Made by a program: the position numbers and the translations under genes
NCBI GenBank assembly: GCA_018398575.1
Contig: JAGTXZ010000011.1
Span: 2,790,001-2,854,000 of the forward strand
Source of the DNA: Ampelomyces quisqualis
Lineage: Eukaryota; Ascomycota; Dothideomycetes; Pleosporales; Phaeosphaeriaceae
Direction of reading: 5' to 3'
Length of the DNA: 64,000 nucleotides
Shown: positions 33,928 through 46,617 of the stretch, in pieces
How the letters are laid out: each line of letters begins with the position of its first letter
Position numbering within the stretch: the stretch's first letter is position 1
Notes under the pieces: model-generated
Told to the model about the DNA's origin: nothing
The model's database searches: none
Seen by the model: only the letters and a program-made list of their open reading frames with translations

Positions 33928-35228
33928 GTATTAATTAAGTTCTAAAAGTACCTATCTTCTAATTTAGTAGTATATTACTAAATACTAATCTAAATTAAGT
34001 AATTTATAGATTATTAAATAGCTAAATATAAAGTCTATAATTAAGTAAAGTATCTTATTACGCTAATATATAAATAGCTAGAGCTAGAATTTAATAAAAG
34101 TAGATATGTTAGGAAAATTTAAGATTAATCTAGTTAGCCTAATTACTGCGACCTGCAGCAGCCCAACAGCAATACTGTCTACTAGACAATTTGCCAAAGT
34201 TGCCCTACTTACTTCTAGTCGCTAGCAAGTCGCTGGCAAGTTGCTAGCAACCTAACAGTGTTGCTAGAGTTGCTAGATCTAACAGAGTTACTAATGTCGC
34301 CAATTTTACATATAGCTGTATTTTCATGATTACGTAAGTAACCTAAAAATACAAAATATAGAGCTTAATTCCCTCTTTAAAATGCACTATTTAGAATTTT
34401 TGTAGCTGCTCTAGTTATTAAGATATAGCGCGTTGAAGTTATAAACTTTTTTAAAAAAACTTTAAAGTACGTTTAACACAACAGATCTACGCACCTGCTA
34501 TATATTATAATATAATAAAATGTTTAAGAGTAAAATCTGCACTTTAGTTACTATTTCTTTTATAAAAAATATAATATATTATCTAGTTAAAGTGCTAGAG
34601 CTTTAGCGAAAACAGGCCTTGGCAAAGAACATTAAAAAGTTACAAACTTCACTGCTGTGCATCTCAGCAACTAGAGCAGCTATAAAAATTCTGAATAGTG
34701 CGTTTTAAAGAGGGAATTAAGCTCTATATTTTAGGTTTTTAGAATAATTACGTAATCGCGCGGGTGGGGCAGGTAGGTCCAGTAGATCAAGTGGATCAAT
34801 TTGGGCGTTTTTGTCTAATTAGGCAGCCAGAACAAATAGGGGACCCTAGGGACAGTTAAGTACGGTCAAGAACTGTCTGGTTAACTGTTCTAACAGTGTT
34901 GCCAATGTCGCGGATGTCGCTAACGTTGTATTTTCCTGACGTACTACTCTAATCCTAACATTTCTAGTACTATAGCCTACTTTTTATTATATTATAATAG
35001 CTACTTTTATTATACTAGAATAGCTACTTTTTATTCTATTATAATAGGCTAAGGTAACTATTTAGTATTAGACTCTAGAGTATTATTTAATACTAGTATA
35101 CTTTAAAAGTTTTATACTTAAAAAGTATTATATTATACTTAAGTTATATACTCTTAGAATATCTTAATATACTTAAGTTATATACTCTATTTAATAGTAG
35201 CTAGTAGCTAATAGAATAACTTAATTTT
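33928..35228. other. DNA between the two LTR elements
   Basis: AT-rich flanks (33928-34100 and 34965-35228) enclose an island at about 34103-34960 of near-normal composition that is not RIP-mutated and carries long inverted repeats. No gene is present. Confidence 0.7.
34318..34757. mobile_element. MITE-like element with about 85-bp inverted repeats
   Basis: The left arm (about 34328-34420, beginning ATTACGTAA and containing AGAGCTTAATTCCCTCTTT) is repeated in inverted orientation at about 34667-34755, ending TTACGTAAT. The arms match over roughly 85 bp with about 10-15 differences. There is no coding sequence between them, as expected of a non-autonomous DNA element. TCA, CCA and TGG words survive, so it is younger than the neighbouring retrotransposons or too short for RIP. 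A wider pair of short termini, TGTTAGGA at 34108 and TCCTAACA at 34954-34961, may mark a larger host element. Confidence 0.65.
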
Positions 35229-35639
<411 letters not shown>

Positions 35640-35673
35640 GCTATATATATTTATGTATAAATATATAATATAT

Positions 35674-35973
35674 TTTAACAAGCACATATAAATATATGTT
35701 ACATCTAATACCTTATAAAGGCTTAGTAACAGATTATATAGAAGGCTAGTAGATTAGGACTAATAGCGCTCTAACAGCGCTCTAACTTAGCTCCTACGCC
35801 TACTATAAATATAAGCCTATAGCATTAGATAGAAGAGAAGTTTCTCTTGTCCTTCTGTACAAGACCTATAGGTGTATAGCTAATCTAGAATCTCTAATAC
35901 AATACGCACTCCTATATGCCTCTAATACGTATCTAATTTAATTCTAATAGCTGTACCTACCTACGTTGTTACA
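35674..35973 (+). repeat. 5' LTR of element 2
   Basis: 300 bp, ending CTACGTTGTTACA. The first bases read TTTAAC where the 3' copy has TGTAAC. Many transitions separate it from the 3' copy (for example CCTACGTT versus CCTGCGTT). Confidence 0.9.
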
Positions 35974-38900
35974 TTACAAGAGAAACTTTATTCTGCTAGT
36001 AATAGCATTTAGATAATATTGCAATTTACTTTTAAAAAGATTGCGTTAAAACGTCTAGAACCCTATCTAAATTAGATCTGTTTCTAACCTTAAATCTATT
36101 AAACACAGTTAGGATTCCTTAGATCTTCTAACAGCTAAAGCCTTTAGGTTTAGATCTTCTTATTAACATAACAGTTAGGATTACTTTAGAAAAGTTGCGT
36201 TTAGCGCTACAATAGAAACTTAGAGACTATTAATAACCTAGGAGTATTAGAGGCAACGCTAATAACTCCTCCTAAAGAACTAACTCTAAGAGCCTTCTTC
36301 TAAGATAACTCTGTATTAACTGTTACAACCTAGCAATAGAGTGCTAAAGTAAAAAAGACAGATACTAAGAAATTTAAAGACAGACCTTCTTAGCCTAGAG
36401 CTGCACTAAATCTAACCTTTGCACAAATAGAGGTTAATTAATTACAATAAGATTTAAAACAGGTGTTAGCAGAAATTAATTCTCTTAAGAAAGGACTAAC
36501 TCTATTAGTAGGACTAGACAAGCCTCTACCTACTACCAAATTACCCTAGAACAATTCTATACTCTGCTATTTATCTAATAGCTCTACATCTAAGTACTTA
36601 TATTGCTATAAGAGCTTTTGCTAACTTTAACAATCTAAGAAAACGCCTAATATAGATAATCTTAGTAATAGAAAGGATCCTACTTTCTACTAATAGTAAG
36701 CCTCTATCTAGAATTAACTTAAAATTAACTTAGATTACTATTAGACTAAAAGACAGCGCATAGCCTTAGTATAGGGCTATACTACAGGATTAGCTAAGAG
36801 CTATCTTAAGCTATAATATTTATTAGATACTAATTAAGAGTAATTCTAGAACACTAAGCAAATAATTAAGCTACTTAAGTCTTACTTTATTACAGGCAAT
36901 AAGATAGCTAAAAGCTAAGCAGTTTTTAATTAAATGCAGATAACTAAGAAGGAAACGTTCCTCTTGTTTAAAGCTAGGTTTTTAAGTTCTGCAGTTAAGA
37001 GACAAGTACTTCCTTTAGAGTAGTTTTACTACTTATAGACTAAGATTATACTAGGGTTACAAGCCCTTAACCTAGGATTTAGGCACTAATAGAAGAACTT
37101 ATTTAATTAGATAGTAGAACACCTTACTGTATACAATATAGAGCAGAAGAACAACCCTACACTAAGTATAATACTAGCTACTACTAAGTTGCCAATTAGG
37201 TTAGCCCTATAACAGAATTTGAAGCTAAATTAGACTACTACTACTAGCGCTCTAACAAATTCTGCGCTAGCCTATTAATCTATAATAGTATGTCTTCCTA
37301 CAAAGACCTCTAAGCTAGAATAACAAAAGACCTCTAGTAGTTATTATAATTATAGTAAGCTAGGACACTACTCTAGTAACTGCATAAAACTACGTATACG
37401 TTAGATTAAAGCTGTAGAAGTAGATAAGTATAAAGATGCTTAAGAGCAACCTAATTAGGAGGTATATTATACAGGAAATAAAAGCGCCTAGGAGAACACT
37501 TCTCTCTAGGCCTAAGCTATTATAATCTATTCTACCTTAACCTTTCTTATTTGTTTTACAGTTTCTATTTTCTTATACCTACGCTTCTTTATAACTAAGG
37601 CCTTAGCTTACACCTTAATACTCTTGTTAACACTAGTGCTTAAGGTTTCTTATTTTTAAATTTACAAATTGTCTTATCTGTTTCTAAAGCCTTGCAGCAA
37701 CCTATCTAGAAGCTTCTCTTCTAGGTTTAGGTACATAGCTTTAAGGATTAGATTACTTCTTTAGTTACTTAATATATTTAACTACACTTAAATATTAATA
37801 GCTAAAAGATTTTAAACTATCTATTCCTTATCTTTAATCTTAGGTCTTAGGATTATATACTTAGCCTCTAATAGTTAAGATAATTTAAGATTTAATTAGA
37901 CATAGATAGGTTATAGTTTATTTAGCTATCTAAGTACCTCTGTTTATACAATCCTTTACTCTCTATTTCTACTATTCTATATTAAGCTATAGTGCTAGCT
38001 ACTGTCTATCTTAATGTGCAACAACGCAACGCCCTATAGAAGAAAGAAGACTATTGTATCTAAAATAGTCTTTACTATTTCTCTTCTTCTATTTATTATA
38101 TTAAGAGATGCTTAAAGCTCCTATTAGCCTAAAAAATCTTAGAGATTTCTTATACCCTAACTAAGCAAAACTACTTAGAGTCTAAACCTTTTCTAAGCAC
38201 CTATATAGCTCTTATTTCTGCTAATGCATTTTACTTTATTATAAAGAAGCCTTAGAACAAGTTCTTTACAACAAGCCTCTATAAGATTAATAGGATCTTT
38301 GCCTCTAAGGACGACGCAGACAATAAAAGCCAATTAGATAAGAAATTACCTGCCTGTTACTTCTAGTATTAGGATATATTTAGCAAGTTAGTAGCTAATT
38401 AATTACCTTCTTATTGTCTATATAATTATAAGATTATCTTTAAAGAACTATTACTAAATGCGTTTAGTCCCTTGTACAAGTAAAACTAGAAAGAGCTTAA
38501 AGCTACTAAGGCCTACGTCTAGGAATACCTTTAGAAGAGTTTTATTAAGGCTAGCTAAAGTTCTTTTACTTTACCTATCCTTTGTGTATGTAAACTAAAT
38601 AGAGATATACATATCTATATAGACTACTAGAAGATTAACGCTCTTACGCGCAAGGACGTCTATCTAATTCCTTATATTAATAAGCTGCTGTTACGCTCTT
38701 CTAAAGCTAAGATCTTTACTAAGTTTAATATTAGAGCTGCCTTTAACAAAATTTGTATAGATTCTAACTCTAAAGAGTATACTACCTTTTAAACCTATTA
38801 TAGTATATATAAGTGTAAAGTTCTTTCTTTTAGCTTATATAATAGGCTAGCTACGTATTAACGCTATATAAACAATATACTAATTAATTATCTTAATAAT

Positions 38901-41900
38901 TTCTGCATTGCGTATCTTAATAACATTCTAATCTACTCTAAGGATATAAACTTATATTAGGAACACGTCTAAAAGGTCCTAGAGCGCCTACAAACTGCAG
39001 GACTCTAAGTAGACATTTAAAAGAGTAAATTTTATGTAACCTGCATAAAGTATCTAGGTTACGTTTTAACAAACTAGGGCACTAAAGTTAACTCTAACAA
39101 GGTAGAAGTACTCTAAAACTAGGCTAAACCTACTATAGTTACTAGCGTTAAGTTATTTCTTAGTTTTACTAGTTTCTATTAACAATTTATTAAGGATTTC
39201 TCTTGTGTAGCTAAACTAATTATAAAGCTTTAAAGTCTTTCTACACTATTTAAATAGACTACAGACTGCTAATAGGTTTTAATTAGATTAAAGCCTTACT
39301 CCTAGCTATTCCTACGCTATCTTATTTCTATTCTAAGTATAATATAAAGTTAGAAACTAACGCGTTAGATAGAGTAATAGTAGGAGTACTCTCTTAGAAG
39401 CACCCTAACAACAAGTAGTATCCTATAGCCTTTTACAGTTACGCCCTATCTAGGGCTAAGCTTAATTAAGAAATATATAATAAAGAACTTTTTACTATTC
39501 TAAAAGTGTTTAAAAAGTAGAGAGCTAAACTTACCTCTATATAGAGTTAAATCTAGGTGTATTTAAATTACTACTTCTTAGAATACTTTATAACTACTAA
39601 GGTTCTTAATACACGTTAAGTATAATAGGTAAAGATTATTACCTCTTTTAATTTCTGCATTAAGTACACGCCTAGTAAGCTTAATAAGTAAGCTAATATC
39701 CTAAGCTAAAGGGAACAGGACATTAGCAAGGTTAAGGCTGCCTAACAAGATAACAGATCCTGTGTACTTCTAAGACTTAAACGCCTAAACCCTCTAGTTA
39801 ACTCTAAACTAGCTTAGAACTACGTCTATAACTAGCTAGAGGTTAATATTTTAGCTATTTTAGTCTAATCTATTAGTGCTCTCTTAAACTTTAACTTATT
39901 AAAACTAATTAAAGCCCTACTAGTAGAGAATTGCTATTCTTTTAAGAAAGAGCGTCTTAAGCTACTATAGCTGTATTATATCTAAGAAAGACTACTGCTT
40001 TATTACTTACGCCTTTATGTACCTAGAGATTCCTCTTTATACACTTAACTAATTAGAGAGGCTTACAATTAGGTATCTACTGCTTACCTAAGCACTATAA
40101 AGATATATTAGCTCTTAGCTTAGCAATACTACTAGAAAGGTATAGAGGCTATATGCAAACGCTATGTATAAAACTGCGTTTTCTATTAAAGATCCTATCT
40201 AAAACAGCTCTAATCCTAAAGTTTTCTCTATCTATTACTAATTTCTAACAGGCCTATACAGCATTTGTGTATAGATTTTAAGACTTTCCTAACTAATTAG
40301 TATAGCTATAATCAAATTATAGTTATTATTAATTACCTATTAAAGCAAGCTGTTTCTATTCCTTACTATAAAACAATTAACGCTTAAGGAATAGCTTACT
40401 TATTTATTTAATAGGTATACTAATTTAGCTACACGCCTAAAAGTATAGTATCTAACTACAGCTTCTAGTTTATATCCTAATTCTAGTCTAAGTTCTATAA
40501 GATTCTAGGCGTACAAATTAAGCTTTTTACAGCCTACTATAAACAAACTAATAGACAAACTAAGATTATAAACAAGTATATTAATTAACAATTAAGGCTC
40601 TTTATATTCTATTACTAGAATAACTAGAGTAAACTTTTACTAATAATTAATTAAGCCTAAGCTACGCTGCTGCACTCTACAATTAGTATAGCGCTGTACT
40701 AGCTCTTGTTTAGATCTAAACTACAATAGAGCTAGAATTAGGCACTATTCTCTTTAAAATATAAAGATATAAATATTAAGGATGCCTTAAGCTTAGCTAC
40801 CTACATGCATAAAGCCTAGTGCACAGCTAAAAACAATATAGAAAAGGCGCAGTAATAGATAGCTACTAAGGTAAACAAATATTATTAACCTGTTAATTAA
40901 GTAGTAAGTAATAAAGTTTACCTTTTAACCTAAAACCTATCTATTACCTACCTAAGTTGCAAACTTGCTAAATTGTAAAAAGAACTCTTTAAAGTCTTAG
41001 AATAAGTTAGCTATTTATTCTAACTAAAGCTACCTAAAGGTTCTAAGATCTATAACGTGTTTACTCTAGACGTTCTCTATAAGAACTCTAATAACCTCCT
41101 GCCTAGTTAGCTAAGCCTAAACCTATCTAGCATTCTAATTTAAGGCATTAAAGAATAAGAAGTAGAAGAGATCCTTACTAGCAAGCTGTACTACTCTATC
41201 CTAAAGTATTATATAAAATAGGTAAGCTATAATCCTAACTCTACTTAGTATAATACCTTAAACTTTATAGGCGCTCTATATATATTGCGAGCGTTCTATA
41301 AACGCTATCTAAAACAGCTAGGACTCTTATAAGCGTTAGCTAAGTAGATTATAGTATAAGAAAAAGAAGTTAAAGATCTTACATTACTTTAAGACAACTA
41401 TATTAAAGAAATTAAACTTAATATTGTAACTACTACACTAGTAGGTAATAGCTATTAACAATAAGAGCCTTACTCTTCTATTAGATCTAATAGTAGACTG
41501 TTACTACTCTTAGTAGAACGCTCTTAACTGTCTAACTCTCTAGGTACAGACACTAACGTACTACTTAGTTTTCCTCTGTTTTAGAGCTATATACAAGAGC
41601 TACTTAACCTTGCTACTACCTTCTTTACCTTTTACTCTGCTCTAGCTACTATAAGAGTATTTACTAACTCTACTACTACCTTAACTAGCCTAGATATAGA
41701 CTGCCTAAGAGTCTTTACCTTTCTAGCTATTATCTTAACCTCCTTAGCTAACTTCTTCCTCTAGTAGTAAGCGCTAACTAGCAGGTTAGCAGTATTTAAG
41801 TTAGCTACTTATACAAAGCTAACCTGCATAGTAGTAGCTAACTAAAACGCAGCTAACTATATATTAGCCTCTTCTTCTACTACTACTTTATTCTTCTTGT

Positions 41901-42467
41901 TACTACCTAAGGCAGCAAATATGCAATTAAGGGCCTTTAAGAAACTATTATACTTCTAGCCTATATATTAGAGAACTAGCTAACACTTCTTATTTAAGAG
42001 TATACAATAAGTACACTTCTTAGACATATCTAAATAGAATCTAAACTTAATATTAAAATAGCTGCAGGTAAAAGCCCTTACAGCCTATAAGCAAACAACT
42101 TAATAGGCTAGAAGATAAGCTTTAGAAGAGATAGAAATAGGTATTATATGTATCTGCAAAATAGTTAGCTAGTAATTAAATTAGAAGAGTAGTTAGATAG
42201 CTATAAGTATACAAACATGTAGAAGAAGAGTATAAAGAAGTAGTATACTAAGAGCTAGCCTTATATATATGCTCTAAAAACTTTAAGTAAAGTTAAGATA
42301 ATAAACGCGCTGCTGCGCTAAGCAAAACAATAATAAACAGCTATAACGCGTTATTAGAAATCTAAAGTTAAAGTAAATAAGACTTTTTAAAAATTTTAGA
42401 AGGTATCTAAAAGTATACTAATACAGACCTAATTAATAGAAGCTATTAATTTTAAGAAGAAAAGTAA

Positions 42468-42767
42468 TGTAACAAGCACATACAAATATATATTATATCT
42501 AATACCTTATAAAGGCTTAGTAACAGATTATGTAGAAGGCTAGTAGATTAGAACTAATAGTGCTCTAATAGCACTTTAACTTAGCTTTTACGCCTACTAT
42601 AAATATAAGCCTATAGTATTAGATAGAGAAGAAGTTTCTCTTATTCTTTTATATAAGACCTATAGGTATATAGCTAATCTAAAATCTCTAATACAACACG
42701 CACTTCTATATACCTCTAATACGTATCTAATTTAATCTTAATAGCTGTACCTACCTGCGTTGTTACA
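42468..42767 (+). repeat. 3' LTR of element 2
   Basis: 300 bp, TGTAACAAGCACATACAAAT...CGTTGTTACA, preceded by a purine-rich AAGAAGAAAAGTAA and followed by TATAT, matching the left flank of the 5' LTR. Confidence 0.92.
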
Positions 42768-42960
42768 TATATAATATATAATATATATATAATATATATA
42801 TATATACGTGTTATATGCGTGTAGATATATTATATACATGTATATGTGTTATATACGTGTATACGTATTACATGCGTATATACGTATTACGTGCGTATAT
42901 ACGTATTATGTGTGTGTATACGTATTACGTGCGTGTATACGTGTTACGTGCGTATACTTA
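42768..42960. repeat. Degenerate TACGTRT-type minisatellite at the block edge
   Basis: TATA-rich sequence passes into several degenerate copies of a 17-18-bp unit resembling GCGTATATACGTATTAC (clear at about 42870-42956). It marks the right boundary of the AT-rich block. The 69-codon open frame through it is a repeat artefact. Confidence 0.8.
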
Positions 42961-43829
42961 CAACTTTAAGGTCTAAGCTTTTAGACGAAAAAAGCGCGCA
43001 CAGACAGAAAACAACAAATCTACACAGCTACTATAAGAGCTACAGAACAGATTAATTCTTCTAAGCAAAAGGAGGAGGTAGAGGCAGTATAGACGGTCGC
43101 TTCGCAAAAATTACAGGTCGTGCAGGGCCGCTGCGCGGGAGTTAGACTTAGGCTGTTAATAAGTAGATTGAAAGTAACCCCAATCTGTCACCATCACTGC
43201 AAGCAGCTTAGCGCTTACGTCAGTTCCATACATACAGTACAGCTAGCTTTATTAGGTATAGATACAAAGTACGTATACAGTATACACAGTACACCGGTAT
43301 GAATCATCCTGTACCAGTGTACCCACATCTCTATTGCTGAGGATCCATGGTCAGTCAGAAGTTGGATGAAGGCGGGCGACTTGTACCTAGTCGAGTGTAC
43401 GGACTCCGGAGTACTCCGTACAAGGCTAGAGACGGGCCGGTTTAGTCGTCCGACTCGTCCCCCTAGAGACGCAGGGGAAGTCGAGCGACGTAAGGACGTG
43501 GCCCATGGATGCCGATCAGGTGACGCTCCACGCATGTACAAATGACGGTGCAGTGTGCAGTAGATAACTCATGTCTGCGGACTCGACAGGCCACAGCACC
43601 GCTCCAAGAGTCAAGACGCTGCACCGCCGCCGAGCATGACATGATCTCGCCCGTCTCACGCGATACAGCGCCGCACGAAGCCGCCCTCGCACGCCCGCGC
43701 CTTACCACCTAGCATTGCTCGCCCATTCCACCTGGAGCGCTAGCCGTCGCCCATATTCCGACCAGCACAACACACAGCGCCTGCCGGTCAGCCGCCAGCA
43801 CCAGCTCCACTGTCCGCACAACCCCCGCC
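42961..43829. other. Transition from AT-rich block to gene-rich DNA
   Basis: Composition returns to normal by about 43060-43100. The stretch holds a near-palindrome at 43397-43421 built on TGTACGGA...TCCGTACA and including the 9-mer TACTCCGTA, and the promoter of the glutaredoxin gene. No gene is recognised. Confidence 0.6.
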
Positions 43830-44658
43830 ATGCCGTCGCAACGCCGCATGAGACTCTATGGAATCCTCGTCGTCGTCACCGTCGTGGTCCTGCTCTACAT
43901 GACCAGAGCAGCGCACCACACCCAAGCCTCGGACTTCTACACCAAGACCCAGCAAGCGCTGCAGGAGCGGGAGCACGCAGAAGCAGCGAAGCAGCGCGAT
44001 GCCGAGAGCGTGCAGTCGCGACTGAAGGCCGCAGAGAAGCAGGCCAAGAAGTCGGCCGACGACAAGTACACGTCGGCGAGGGACGCAGTAGAAGGACCCG
44101 CCAAGAAGGGCGTTGCGGGGCGGCTCGAGATGGACTCGCCAGACGGCAAGAAGGTGCCTGGTGTTGCCGCACAGGGCGGCCGGACGCGCGACCAGGCGGC
44201 GATGAAAAAGGACGAGACGCTAGAGGACCACGAGGTCGAGATGGCCATGAATGCCATCCTCAAGCAGAGTCCAGGCACGCTGAAATCATCCCTTGCCCTG
44301 GCGCCCTGCTAATTTGCGTCCAGTCATCATCTTCTCCAAGTCGCACTGCCCATACTCCAGGAAAGCCAAGCACATCCTGCTCGAAAAGTACCGCATCCTC
44401 CCGGAGCCGTTCGTAGTCGAGCTCGACATGGAACCCCTGGGCGAGAAACTCCAGGCTCTCCTAGCGCACATGACTGGCAGGCGCACAGTGCCCAACATTC
44501 TCCTGATCGGCAAGAGCATAGGAGGCGGCGACGACATGGAAGAGCTGGACGAGACAGACACACTGGTCGCCAAGTTCAACGAGATTGGCGGCACGCGCAT
44601 CACCGACGTCGAGCATCGCAATGCGCGCCCAGAGATCCGACGACAACGGCGCGCCTAA
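43830..44658 (+). CDS. Membrane-anchored monothiol glutaredoxin (Grx6/Grx7-like)
   Basis: Two exons, 43830-44274 and 44324-44658, encoding 259 residues. The 49-nt intron begins GCACGC rather than GT, has a TGCTAAT branch site and ends TCCAG; no GT donor gives a continuous product, and joining yields KQSPVIIFSKSHCPYS, the expected start of the glutaredoxin fold. The N terminus is a short basic stretch plus a hydrophobic helix at about residues 9-25, followed by a charged Ala/Lys/Glu-rich stalk, then the domain with active site CPYS (Cys157), TVPNILLIGKSIGGGDD for glutathione binding, and a polar tail. Yeast Grx6 and Grx7 have the same layout and act in the ER/Golgi lumen against oxidative stress; that location is inferred here. 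Confidence 0.92.
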
Positions 44659-45151
44659 GACAAGTCCTGGCTCTCTTCTTATGCATTTGCTCCTTGTCTT
44701 CTTGGATACCCTTACAATCTTCCCATGGGTCTTGAGTAGGTCGGAATAACCTCACTGTGGGGAGATGTACCGTTTATGATCAAAAGCATTTTAGGACCAT
44801 CTACTTCCTTTCACTTCCCTTTTGTGACTCTCCTTGATGCCGTCCAGTCTGGCAATCATTCAGCGGCCGAGTGGTTTCGCTGTCATGATCTGTCAGTGCT
44901 TGTGGGTGCCCACGTATCGCTCCTTCCTCACTTCATCAGTGCGACTTCCCTGCCAGCACACGTGCTGGTCAACAACAGTACTCCACCTCGCTTCGCCACC
45001 TCATCTACCTTCACCTGAAGTCTCACCGACTCACAGACCTCACTCCACTCCAGGTTCTCCACAGATTCCCCATCACCCAACCACTGCCCGCGTAAGCTCC
45101 TTCCCCTCGCACACAATCAACCCTCACTGACCACACAACCTCAGCGCCGAC
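44659..45151. other. Intergenic region
   Basis: About 0.5 kb between two + strand genes. It is pyrimidine-rich near 44990-45150, typical of a fungal promoter or 5' UTR. No other feature seen. Confidence 0.6.
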
Positions 45152-45781
45152 ATGTGCATCTACTGGAAAAAGCTCCATACCTGCGGCCACACCTCCGACC
45201 GCCCTTACATCGAAATGTGCCGTCCAGGCTGCCTCTCCAACACGGTCTGCGCCTCCATCAGCACCGACACCGACATCGACACGCTTCGTGCCAGCCACTT
45301 CCCGTGCTATCCGTGCATCAAAGCCGAAGTGCGCGCTGAAGCCGAGGCGCGCATGCAAACTGTCTACAGCCAGAGCGCCTACCATGCCGAGCAAGTCCAC
45401 CGCGAGAAGCAGGATCGTGTGAGGAGGGAGGCGCGCGAGAAGGCGGCGAGAGAGCGCGAGGAAGAAGCGAGGTTGAGAGTGGTCAGGTTGAAGGAGGAAG
45501 AAAAGGCGAAGAGGGAGGGGGGCGCGTGGATTGAGTCGGGGAAGAAGGGCAAGGGAAGGAAGGGCGTGGGGCTCCCGGTTCTGCAGCATTCTGGGACTGC
45601 GGTGGGCAAGGTCTTGGGTGAGGGGGAGAAGAAGGAGAATGAGGGAAGTGGTGGGGTCAGGGAGCTTGAAAAGGCCGAGGATAAGGGTGGTAGGGCGGGG
45701 ACGTGGGGTCCCAAGAAGATTCTGAGTAGGAAGGAGGCTGTGGGTGCTAGTCAGGCTCAGGCGCAGGTGGGCAAGAAGTGA
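45152..45781 (+). CDS. Small cysteine-rich, coiled-coil protein of unknown function
   Basis: Single exon, 209 residues, start at the ATG at 45152. The N-terminal 65 residues carry regularly spaced Cys and His (MCIYWKKLHTCGH, then CRPGC, C, CYPC), suggesting a small metal-binding module. From about residue 65 to 125 the chain is a highly charged Arg/Glu/Ala helix, probably a coiled coil, and the rest is Gly/Lys-rich and disordered. I do not recognise the family. Codon use is like its neighbours. A role in protein or RNA contact is possible but unproven. Confidence 0.7.
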   Translation: MCIYWKKLHTCGHTSDRPYIEMCRPGCLSNTVCASISTDTDIDTLRASHFPCYPCIKAEVRAEAEARMQTVYSQSAYHAEQVHREKQDRVRREAREKAAREREEEARLRVVRLKEEEKAKREGGAWIESGKKGKGRKGVGLPVLQHSGTAVGKVLGEGEKKENEGSGGVRELEKAEDKGGRAGTWGPKKILSRKEAVGASQAQAQVGKK

Positions 45782-46617
45782 AGAATGATGTGGATTGGGC
45801 TGTTACCAAAGCAGAGCTCAAGAAACGAATTCACAGCCAAGGTTCGCAACACAAACATGGAACATCAGACAAAAGTCTAAGAAATAAGCATCATACTTTG
45901 AAAATAAACGATATTCCATCTCATGCCCCCGCCTTATTTCCAAGTATCTTGGCGAGAAATTCCTACCTGTGCATCCGTAACACTTCCATCCTGTAAGTAG
46001 TCTCTACATCCGAAAACTGTCCTTGGCCGAGTAGAATGTACAAAGTACCTACAGCGTACATCCTCCGCTTCCAGGGCCCTAGCAGCAAAATCGCACTCCC
46101 AAGAGGTATCGGAGCTGGGTAGTAACCTCGAATCCAAATTCCGCACTTGACTTTTCAGCCCGTAACCTTGCAGACTCGTCAGCAGCTATCCGACGTCTCG
46201 GTGTCTGGCGCATACGAGTCGTGATAACGTTGCTGTGTACGGAGTATATACTTTACGCTTGGGTGGCTTGGTACTTACTTCTACACGCGTCCATGTGGCT
46301 GGTTCAAGCAACGCCTTTGAAAGTTTTCAACGTGGTAGCGGACAAATAGGAGGTTTTGGCTGCAGCGTGAGCTGGCTCGCTATTTTATGCATGTATTCCT
46401 TGCGATGGCAAGTTGGCTAGACTAATGGACTTGCGTCCTGGTGCTGGATCGAAGGCTGATTCGCTGCTATTAACCCCGCGAGCCCCGCATTGTCAAAAAG
46501 AAACTCGCTTCGTCTGGAATTTCACCGGACCCTCAAGGCTCACCCACGATGCACAAAAGAAAGGCCAAAAAAAGGCCAAAAAAGTCCTGGGGTGCCTGGC
46601 TGATGCTAGACGAATGC
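45782..46617. other. Intergenic region downstream of the tRNA
   Basis: About 0.84 kb without a protein gene. It includes the 9-mer TACGGAGTA at 46238-46246 and, at its right edge, two T runs on the minus strand (46578-46583, T6; 46567-46573, T7) suited to terminate RNA polymerase III transcription from the tRNA gene. Confidence 0.65.
46567..46583 (-). terminator. Pol III terminators of the tRNA-Leu gene
   Basis: T6 at 46583-46578 and T7 at 46573-46567 on the minus strand, starting 35 nt after the tRNA 3' end. Runs of four or more T end pol III transcripts, so either would serve. Confidence 0.75.

Larger units (their letters stand above)
35674..42767 (+). mobile_element. Inactivated Ty3/gypsy LTR retrotransposon (element 2, 7.1 kb)
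   Basis: Bounded by 300-bp direct LTRs with ends TGTAACAAGC (3' copy; TTTAAC in the 5' copy) and GTTGTTACA, and flanked by TATAT on both sides, consistent with a 5-bp target duplication in a low-complexity site. Interrupted reading on the + strand shows a gag block with a decayed zinc knuckle near 37335-37390, then reverse transcriptase around 38690-39080 with recognisable TKFNIRAAFNKI and AYLNNILIYS segments, then RNase H and integrase to about 40900, and a chromodomain-region-sized tail. Normal Ty3/gypsy length. Many TAG/TAA codons make it dead. Confidence 0.92.

Noticed and set aside
42846..43055. 69-codon ORF rich in Tyr, Cys and Val
   Set aside because: It is a translation of the TACGTAT-type minisatellite; periodicity comes from the DNA repeat.
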